Translations under genes and position numbers: made by a program
The notes under the pieces: model-generated
The model's input: the letters and a program-made list of their open reading frames with translations, nothing else
The model's database searches: none
Told to the model about the DNA's origin: nothing
Part shown: positions 13,709-18,589 of the stretch, one piece after another
Layout of the letters: every line of letters begins with the position of its first letter
How positions within the stretch are numbered: position 1 is the first letter of the stretch
Origin: an uncultured Eubacteriales bacterium
GTDB lineage: Bacteria > Bacillota > Clostridia > Christensenellales > QAND01
Length of the DNA stretch: 18,589 nt
Direction: 5' to 3'
Assembly (NCBI GenBank): GCA_900546685.1
Contig: UREB01000009.1
Span: 1-18,589, forward strand

Positions 13709-14770
13709 ATGAAGACGATTTATTGTATCACCGGAGCCAATGGCCATCTCGGCAATGTCTTGGTTCAAAAGCTATGTCTTCTGGGTCATCAAGTACGTGC
13801 ATTGATGCTGCCCGGCGATCAAAGTCACCTGGCCCCTTGTCCACAGCTGACCATATATCAAGGAAATATTTGCGAACAGGACACCTTGACGGCCTTTTTT
13901 GACTGCCCGCCGGATAGCGAGCTGGTGGTAATTCATGCAGCCGGCATCGTAAGCATTGCTTCTAAAGTGCAAAGAAATGTATATGACGTCAATGTAAACG
14001 GAACCAAAAATATCATTGCGATGTGCTTGGCGCATCGGGTACGCCGTCTGGTTCATATCTCCTCCGTGCATGCCCTAAAGGAACAGCGGCAAGGCTGTTG
14101 GATCTATGAACAAACGAAGTTTGATCCCGCGCACGTTGTAGGGGCCTATGCCAAGACCAAGGCGGAGGCCACTCAGGCCGTATTGGATAGCGTAGAGCAA
14201 GGGCTGGATGCCGTCATCGTACACCCCTCCGGTATTCTGGGGCCCTTTGACTATGGCCACGGCCATTTAACGCAAATGGTGGAGGATTATCTAAACGGGC
14301 GTTTGAAGGCCTGCGTACGCGGTGGATATGATTTTGTCGATGTGCGGGATGTGGCGGATGGCATCATTGCAGCGGCAGAAAAAGGCAAGAAAGGCGCCTG
14401 CTATATTCTATCCAATCACTATATGCCAGTAGAGGATCTATTGTACCTGGTGCATAAGGTCAGCGGCAAGCGCCCGATCCGTATCGTGCTGCCCATGTGG
14501 TTTGCCAAAGGAACCGCCGGCCTATCCGAATTGTATTATAAGCTATTGCACCAAAAGCCACTGTATACCAGCTACTCTCTGTATACCCTGACAAGCAATG
14601 GCCTGTTTTGCCATGACAAGGCAACAGAGGAGCTTGGATATCAGCCTCGCCCCCTCATCGAGACCGTAGAGGATACCGCAACTTTTCTCTATGCCGAAGG
14701 GCGTATTCATGATAAAAAGCACCGGCTTATGTTGAAGCAGCCGGCGCATCTGCAATCCATGTTGCCGTAA
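13709..14770 (+). CDS. NAD-dependent epimerase/dehydratase (extended SDR)
   Basis: The 353-residue protein is an extended short-chain dehydrogenase. Cofactor binding is TGANGHLG (8-15), and the active site has SSV at 118-120 and the pair Y147 and K151 in AYAKTKAEA. HPSGILGPFDYG (about 174-185) and DFVDVRDVADG match dihydroflavonol-4-reductase/3-beta-HSD-like members, which oxidise or reduce a hydroxyl on a sugar-nucleotide, flavonoid-like or steroid-like substrate. The substrate cannot be named. ATG 13709 follows GGAGGTG; the upstream in-frame ATG at 13700 would overlap that site. It is first in a tight operon; the stop overlaps the RBS of the Nudix gene. Confidence 0.85.
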   Translation: MKTIYCITGANGHLGNVLVQKLCLLGHQVRALMLPGDQSHLAPCPQLTIYQGNICEQDTLTAFFDCPPDSELVVIHAAGIVSIASKVQRNVYDVNVNGTKNIIAMCLAHRVRRLVHISSVHALKEQRQGCWIYEQTKFDPAHVVGAYAKTKAEATQAVLDSVEQGLDAVIVHPSGILGPFDYGHGHLTQMVEDYLNGRLKACVRGGYDFVDVRDVADGIIAAAEKGKKGACYILSNHYMPVEDLLYLVHKVSGKRPIRIVLPMWFAKGTAGLSELYYKLLHQKPLYTSYSLYTLTSNGLFCHDKATEELGYQPRPLIETVEDTATFLYAEGRIHDKKHRLMLKQPAHLQSMLP

Positions 14771-14784
14771 AGGAGGCTGGGTCG

Positions 14785-15348
14785 TTGCTTTTCGCTGAAC
14801 TTGCAAGCTTTCAACCTTTTGATGAGCATCAACTGGCAGCAGCCGATCAGATTCGGTTTGCTTGGCAATCGTTTGGCGCGCAGCTGTATACGCGGGAAAA
14901 TCCGGTCTGCCATTTTACCGCTTCCGCCTGGATCGTCAATCCCGCTTGTACGCATGCGCTGATGGTATATCATAACATTTATCACTCCTGGAGCTGGACA
15001 GGCGGCCATAACGACGGCAACCCCGATTTTCAATCCGTGGCCCGTCGGGAAGCGGTGGAGGAAACCGGGCTCTCCAGCGTTTCGCTTCTTTGCCCTGGCC
15101 CTGTGCGATGGGATACGCTCTGCGTTCCGGCCCACCGAAAAAACGGGCAGGCTGTAGCGCCACATCTGCACCTCAATGCCACCTATTTATATTCTGCCGA
15201 TGAGGACCAGCCTCTAAGTGCCCGTGAAGGGGAAAACAGCGCCGTGCGCTGGATGCCCATAGAAGCTTTGCCTGCGCATTGCAGCGAACCTCTTCTTTTG
15301 CCTATCTATCAGTGGCTTTGTAAGCAGGCCAAGCTTTATACGAAATAA
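14785..15348 (+). CDS. Nudix hydrolase
   Basis: The 187-residue protein contains a Nudix box, ending in ARREAVEETGL (86-96), with the metal-binding REVEExG core R88, E89, E92, E93, G95. The usual first glutamate of the box is absent: the text after WTGGHNDG reads NPDF, which resembles a subfamily with GGHADGDPD. Such enzymes cleave nucleoside diphosphates linked to another group; the substrate is unknown. The start is TTG at 14785, fixed by AAAGGAGG at 14769-14776 eight bases before it, and no ATG fits. It lies 14 bases after the SDR gene. Confidence 0.85.
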   Translation: MLFAELASFQPFDEHQLAAADQIRFAWQSFGAQLYTRENPVCHFTASAWIVNPACTHALMVYHNIYHSWSWTGGHNDGNPDFQSVARREAVEETGLSSVSLLCPGPVRWDTLCVPAHRKNGQAVAPHLHLNATYLYSADEDQPLSAREGENSAVRWMPIEALPAHCSEPLLLPIYQWLCKQAKLYTK

Positions 15349-15372
15349 ACGAACGAAAGGAATCCGATTCAA

Positions 15373-15879
15373 ATGAAACAGATTGTGGCTTCTATCCTGG
15401 CCGATATGGTCGAACACGAACAGGGGCAGCCAAAGCATATTCAGCATTTTCTAAAGGTGCATGCGTTTGCGCGCTATATCGGGCAAAAAGAACAATTGGA
15501 CGAAAAAACGTTGTTTACACTCGAGCTTGCTGCCCTGGTCCATGATATCGGCATCAACCCCAGCCTCGCTAAGTATCATAGCAGTGCCGGGCAGTATCAG
15601 CAGATAGAGGGTCCGCCGTTGGCTCGTCGTATGCTGGCGCGCTACGATATCGCCAACGACATGATAGAACGCGTCTGTTATCTGGTAGCGCACCACCATA
15701 CCTATACCCAAATGGAAGGGCTGGATTACCGTATTCTGGTAGAAGCGGATTTCCTTGTAAATCTCTATGAAGACCAAAGCAGCGTACACGCCATACAAAC
15801 GGCGCTGTCTCGCTATTTTACCACGGAGACCGGGCGTTGGTTGCTTCAAACCATGTTCTTGGCAGCGCCTTTAGTGTAA
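15373..15879 (+). CDS. HD domain phosphohydrolase
   Basis: The 168-residue protein is a stand-alone HD domain, a metal-dependent phosphohydrolase fold. The metal-binding residues are H30 (VHAFAR), H57 and D58 (LVHDIGIN) and D126 (LVEADFLVN). Additional histidines at H69 and H107-109 (VAHHHTY) fit the nucleotidase and phosphodiesterase-like subgroups. Only the HD core is present, with no other domain. ATG 15373 has AAAGGAA upstream, 24 bases after the Nudix stop. Its place next to Nudix and GrpB suggests nucleotide metabolism or house-cleaning, which is inference. Confidence 0.85.
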   Translation: MKQIVASILADMVEHEQGQPKHIQHFLKVHAFARYIGQKEQLDEKTLFTLELAALVHDIGINPSLAKYHSSAGQYQQIEGPPLARRMLARYDIANDMIERVCYLVAHHHTYTQMEGLDYRILVEADFLVNLYEDQSSVHAIQTALSRYFTTETGRWLLQTMFLAAPLV

Positions 15880-15888
15880 GTATGCGCC

Positions 15889-16422
15889 ATGTATGTTACC
15901 GTTGTGCCCTATCAAGCTTGCTGGCCGCTGGCTTATGAAAAAGAGGCTGCCCTCTTGAAAGAGGTATTATCGGGCCTTTTGGTTTCTATCCATCACATTG
16001 GAAGTACAGCTGTGCCCGGCTTAGCTGCCAAGCCCATCATCGATATTTTGCCTGTTGTAACGGAAATTACGGCCGTAGATGGCCTAAGCTATGCCTTTAC
16101 GGCGCTCGGCTATGAATATATGGGGGAGTTCGGCATTCCTGGACGGCGTTATTTGCGCAAAGGCGGCGCGCATAGAACGCACCAGGTTCATATATTTGGC
16201 GCTGCCAGCCAACACGAAATCGAGCGTCATTTGGCTGTGCGTGATTACCTGCGGACGCATCCGTTGAAGGCAGGTGCCTACGCTACGTTGAAGCGTTCGC
16301 TGGCCGCCGCCCATCCCTATGACATCGAAGCCTACTGCGACGGGAAAGATTTGTTTGTAAAGCAGCTGGAAAAAGAAGCGCTCGCATGGCGCCGACGAAC
16401 CATTGCAAACAAAAAGAGCTGA
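15889..16422 (+). CDS. GrpB family protein (UPF0157, nucleotidyltransferase fold)
   Basis: The 177-residue protein shows the GrpB signature HIGSTAVPGLAAKPIIDI (36-53), the G-S and D of a nucleotidyltransferase-type active site. YEYMGEFGIPGRRYLRKG and HQVHIFG follow, and the ending is a helical segment with AYCDGKDLFVKQLEKEAL. The cellular role of the family is not established. ATG 15889 starts 9 bases after the HD stop with no obvious Shine-Dalgarno sequence, so it probably relies on coupling. The stop lies within the terminator loop at 16420-16422. Confidence 0.87.
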   Translation: MYVTVVPYQACWPLAYEKEAALLKEVLSGLLVSIHHIGSTAVPGLAAKPIIDILPVVTEITAVDGLSYAFTALGYEYMGEFGIPGRRYLRKGGAHRTHQVHIFGAASQHEIERHLAVRDYLRTHPLKAGAYATLKRSLAAAHPYDIEAYCDGKDLFVKQLEKEALAWRRRTIANKKS

Positions 16423-16437
16423 TACACAGCTCTTTTT
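16411..16437. terminator. Bidirectional intrinsic terminator
   Basis: AAAAAGAGCTG pairs with CAGCTCTTTTT around the loop ATACA. It overlaps the stop codons of both convergent genes (grpB-type and PaaI-type), so each is closed by the same hairpin. Confidence 0.88.
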
Positions 16438-16855
16438 ATTCTTTTTCCATTGTTTGCAGAGGCTCATCCGTAAAAAACATTGTAACGGTGCATACGGCAA
16501 TGCTCCGTCCCTCGCTATCTTTCATTTCCACATGGCTTACGCCTGTGGATTTGCCAAGATGCACGCATGTGCCATAGGCCGTGATCACACCACCATGAGC
16601 TTTTCGGAGAAAATGGAGATCTGCCTGCAGCGTAACGCACTTGCTGTTGCGCTGCACAAGCGCGCTTCCGCCCGCAACATCCGCCAGCGTATAGTAGGCG
16701 CCCCCATGCAGAAACCCCATAAAGTTTTCATTATCCGGGCAAACCGTCAGCGTTACTTCGCTTTTGCCCGGTTCCAGCTTTACGATGGAAATATGGCTCA
16801 TCCTGCTATAGGGATCATGCTCGTTAAGATAATCCCGCAGGGCTTCGTAGTCCAT
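16436..16855 (-). CDS. PaaI/YdiI-type hotdog-fold thioesterase
   Basis: The 139-residue protein is a single hotdog domain that would hydrolyse an acyl-CoA thioester. NFMGFLHGGAYYTLADVAGG (44-63) contains the conserved HGG (50-52) and the acidic residue D59. The following VTLQADLHFLRKAHGG and AYGTCVHLGKSTGVSHVEM match the family's back strands. No signal peptide is present. The start ATG (complement of 16853-16855) has AAAGGGG just upstream. Substrate is unknown: phenylacetyl-CoA, aromatic or medium-chain acyl-CoA are all seen in the family. It stands alone on the minus strand. Confidence 0.87.
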   Translation of the reverse strand: MDYEALRDYLNEHDPYSRMSHISIVKLEPGKSEVTLTVCPDNENFMGFLHGGAYYTLADVAGGSALVQRNSKCVTLQADLHFLRKAHGGVITAYGTCVHLGKSTGVSHVEMKDSEGRSIAVCTVTMFFTDEPLQTMEKE

Positions 16856-16928
16856 ACTCTTTCCCCTTTCTTTTGTTCAATGCTTTGTATTTTATCCCAA
16901 TTCGTCAAGAAAATCCATGCCATTGTCT

Positions 16929-16957
16929 TTGTACCCCTTCAAAACCCGTGGTAAAAT
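16929..16957 (+). promoter_or_regulatory. Promoter of the glycerol dehydrogenase gene
   Basis: TTGTAC (16929-16934) and TAAAAT (16952-16957) are 17 bases apart, with TG at 16949-16950 giving an extended -10. The ATG at 16989 is 31 bases downstream. Confidence 0.6.
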
Positions 16958-16988
16958 AAGAAAAAACTTATCAGGAGGCAGCTTTTCC

Positions 16989-18083
16989 ATGTCTAGGATC
17001 TTATTGAGCCCCAGTCAATATGTACAGGGCAAAGGAGAATTGGCGCGTTTGGCGCAATATATCCTTCCGCTCGGCCAAAAACCCTTTGTATTGATCAGTG
17101 CATCTGGCCAAAAACGATTCGGTGAATCCATTGAGCGCAGCTTTAATGGCGCCATTACCTTTGAAATTTTCCAAGGGGAATGCTGTCAGGCTGAAATCGA
17201 TCGTGTAACGGCCCAGTTTACGCAAAGTGGCTGCGACGTATTGGTTGGCGTAGGCGGTGGCAAAATTTTTGATACCATCAAATGCGTCAGCATACAAACG
17301 GAAGCACCAGTGGCCATTGTGCCCACAGTCGCATCCACCGACGCGCCTTGCAGTGCCGTTGCCGTCATTTATACGCCGGACGGCGTGCCCGAAAAGGCTG
17401 CGCACATGAAGCGCAATCCCGATGTTGTAATCGTAGACAGTGCCGTGATTGCAAAAGCCCCCGCCCGCCTGCTCGTAGCTGGTATGGGCGATGCGCTGGC
17501 CACTTTCTTTGAGGCTCGCGCTTGCCAGCGCAGCAATGGGGATAATAGCGCCCGTGCCAAAACCACGCTGGCGGCGACGGCGTTGGCACAGCTTTGCTAT
17601 GAAACGCTTCTGGCAGACGGCCAGCGCGCCAAAATGGCCGTGGAAAAACAGGTTTGCACCACGGCCGTAGAAAATATCATTGAGGCCAATACCTACTTGA
17701 GCGGCATTGGGTTTGAAAGCGGAGGCCTGGCAGCGGCGCATCCGATTCATGACGGCCTTTCCGCACTGCCGGAAACGCATGCCATGTATCATGGCGAAAA
17801 GGTGGCGTTTGGTACCTTGGCACAGCTTGTTTTGGAAAACGCGCCCGTAGAGGAAATCGAGGAGGTCGTACATTTCTGCCAAAGCGTAGGCCTTCCCACC
17901 ACGCTGTGTGAATTGGGGCTCCACCACCCCACGCAAGAACAAATACAAAAGGCATCTGATATAGCCGCCTCCCAGCGCTGCATGGGCAACCTTCCCTTTG
18001 AAGTAACCGCGGAGATGATCGCGGACGCCATTTGGGCCGCCGATGCCATCGGTGCGTATTACGGAGAGGGCGGCTGCTGTTGA
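16989..18083 (+). CDS. gldA: Glycerol dehydrogenase (NAD, iron/zinc alcohol dehydrogenase family)
   Basis: The 364-residue enzyme oxidises glycerol to dihydroxyacetone with NAD. Family signatures are GVGGGKIFDTIK (87-98) for cofactor binding, PTVASTDAPCSAVAVIYT (112-129) and the metal site D168 (GMGDALATFFEA), H251 (AAAHPIHDG) and H268 (YHGEKVAFGTL). Length and motifs agree with the Bacillus and E. coli GldA enzymes. ATG 16989 is set 10 bases after AGGAGG (16973-16978), which rejects the longer frame from 16917. No dihydroxyacetone kinase is present in the window. It is followed by 90 bases with a separate promoter for ddh, so it is probably monocistronic. Confidence 0.92.
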   Translation: MSRILLSPSQYVQGKGELARLAQYILPLGQKPFVLISASGQKRFGESIERSFNGAITFEIFQGECCQAEIDRVTAQFTQSGCDVLVGVGGGKIFDTIKCVSIQTEAPVAIVPTVASTDAPCSAVAVIYTPDGVPEKAAHMKRNPDVVIVDSAVIAKAPARLLVAGMGDALATFFEARACQRSNGDNSARAKTTLAATALAQLCYETLLADGQRAKMAVEKQVCTTAVENIIEANTYLSGIGFESGGLAAAHPIHDGLSALPETHAMYHGEKVAFGTLAQLVLENAPVEEIEEVVHFCQSVGLPTTLCELGLHHPTQEQIQKASDIAASQRCMGNLPFEVTAEMIADAIWAADAIGAYYGEGGCC

Positions 18084-18109
18084 TCCAACGCATATTCTCA
18101 GAGTTTTTC

Positions 18110-18138
18110 TTGCAGGACAAGCAGGGTTGGTGTATCCT
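18110..18138 (+). promoter_or_regulatory. Promoter of ddh
   Basis: TTGCAG (18110-18115) and TATCCT (18133-18138) are 17 bases apart. The ATG at 18174 lies 35 bases downstream, and AAGGAGG is at 18158-18164. Confidence 0.55.
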
Positions 18139-18173
18139 ACAAACAGAAAATGACCAAAAGGAGGTTTCTTCTC

Positions 18174-18589
18174 ATGAATAAAATTCGCATTGGGATCGCC
18201 GGGTATGGCAATCTCGGCAAAGGGGTCGAGCTGGCTGTAGCCCATAATCAAGATATGGAGCTGGTCGCTGTGTTTACACGCCGTGATCCGTCAACGCTGG
18301 CCGTGCAAAACGGCGTGCCCGTAGTATCCATCGAGCAGGCGGCCGATTGGCAGGATAAAATCGATGTGCTCATCATTTGCGGCGGATCGGCTACGGATCT
18401 GCCCAAGCAAGGTCCTGCCCTTAGCAAATATTTCAACGTGATCGACAGCTTTGATACGCACGCCAACATTCCCGCTTATTTTGCCGATATGGACGCTGCA
18501 TTGAAATCTTCCGGCAAGGTAGGAATTATATCCGTAGGCTGGGATCCCGGCCTGTTCTCTCTCAACCGTCTGTATATGAATTGCGTACT
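18174..18589 (+). CDS. ddh: meso-Diaminopimelate D-dehydrogenase, 5' part only
   Basis: The visible 138 residues match Ddh, an NADPH enzyme that makes meso-diaminopimelate from tetrahydrodipicolinate in one step for lysine and peptidoglycan synthesis. Features are the nucleotide fold IRIGIAGYGNLGKGVEL (4-20), AVFTRRDP, VLIICGGSATDLPKQGP and VIDSFDTHANIPAYFADMD. IISVGWDPGLFSLNR is the family's substrate-domain start. The full protein is about 325 residues, so roughly the last 190 lie beyond the window. ATG 18174 has AAGGAGG ten bases upstream. Its presence suggests a dehydrogenase route to lysine in this organism and a meso-DAP-type cell wall. Confidence 0.9.
   Translation, partial: MNKIRIGIAGYGNLGKGVELAVAHNQDMELVAVFTRRDPSTLAVQNGVPVVSIEQAADWQDKIDVLIICGGSATDLPKQGPALSKYFNVIDSFDTHANIPAYFADMDAALKSSGKVGIISVGWDPGLFSLNRLYMNCV

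Noticed and set aside
16856..16920. A promoter for the PaaI gene using TTGACG on the minus strand
   Set aside because: No acceptable -10 lies 16-18 bases downstream of TTGACG, and the TAAAAT present is only 8 bases away.
16403..16954. A 183-codon plus-strand frame opposite the PaaI thioesterase
   Set aside because: The minus-strand PaaI protein has clear hotdog motifs and RBS; this frame has none and reads through a terminator.
17001..18251. A 416-codon open frame on the minus strand opposite glycerol dehydrogenase and the start of ddh
   Set aside because: It is the antisense shadow of gldA, shows no recognisable motif, has many improbable runs of residues and crosses both flanking promoters.
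1..18589. tRNA or rRNA genes, CRISPR array, insertion sequence or phage genes
   Set aside because: No direct-repeat array, cloverleaf-like segment, transposase or integrase motif was noticed; a covariance-model scan was not possible here.

Overview
The window looks like ordinary chromosomal DNA from a low- to mid-GC Gram-positive anaerobe, most likely a member of the Clostridia. Evidence for this is the near-universal AAGGAGG-type ribosome binding sites, the use of TTG and GTG starts, the Firmicutes-type gene families (YitT/DUF2179, COG2509 FAD protein, GrpB, a clostridial-type PlsY paralogue, UgtP/MGDG-synthase-type glycosyltransferase) and a meso-diaminopimelate dehydrogenase at the right edge. 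I see no rRNA, tRNA, CRISPR array, transposase or phage gene.

Layout. (1) 1-4077: an RNA-modification block holding the 3' part of an RlmD-type 23S rRNA m5U methyltransferase, a TrmO (TsaA) tRNA methyltransferase and an RsmF-type m5C methyltransferase. Between TrmO and RsmF sits a helix-turn-helix protein fused to a class III nucleotidyl-cyclase-like domain, which overlaps the RsmF gene by one base. (2) 4258-6005: a two-gene membrane-lipid operon, a diacylglycerol glycosyltransferase plus a PlsY-like acyltransferase paralogue. (3) 6028-8825: an AI-2E-family permease on the minus strand, then a COG2509 FAD protein on the plus strand. (4) 8933-11883: a beta-hydroxyacid dehydrogenase, a DUF1003/YitT membrane-protein pair and a GNAT acetyltransferase. 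(5) 11926-12741, minus: a sorbitol-6-phosphate-dehydrogenase-type SDR with no PTS genes beside it. (6) 13023-16422: a DUF1349 protein, then a four-gene operon (extended SDR, Nudix, HD, GrpB). (7) 16436-18589: a PaaI thioesterase (minus), glycerol dehydrogenase, and the start of ddh. Most units end in clear intrinsic terminators, several of them bidirectional.

The most unusual item is the HTH plus cyclase-fold protein at 1889-2710. It keeps the signature motifs of the cyclase-like family but appears to have lost both metal-binding aspartates, so it may be a nucleotide-sensing regulator rather than an enzyme. It is preceded by a 373-base leader with a strong -10 element, a small hydrophobic ORF and a possible attenuator. 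Other points are a catalytic Lys to Thr change in the beta-hydroxyacid dehydrogenase, an apparent frameshift in rlmD at the left edge, and a divergent PlsY paralogue coupled to a glycolipid synthase. All family assignments are from motif recognition by eye; no database search was run.
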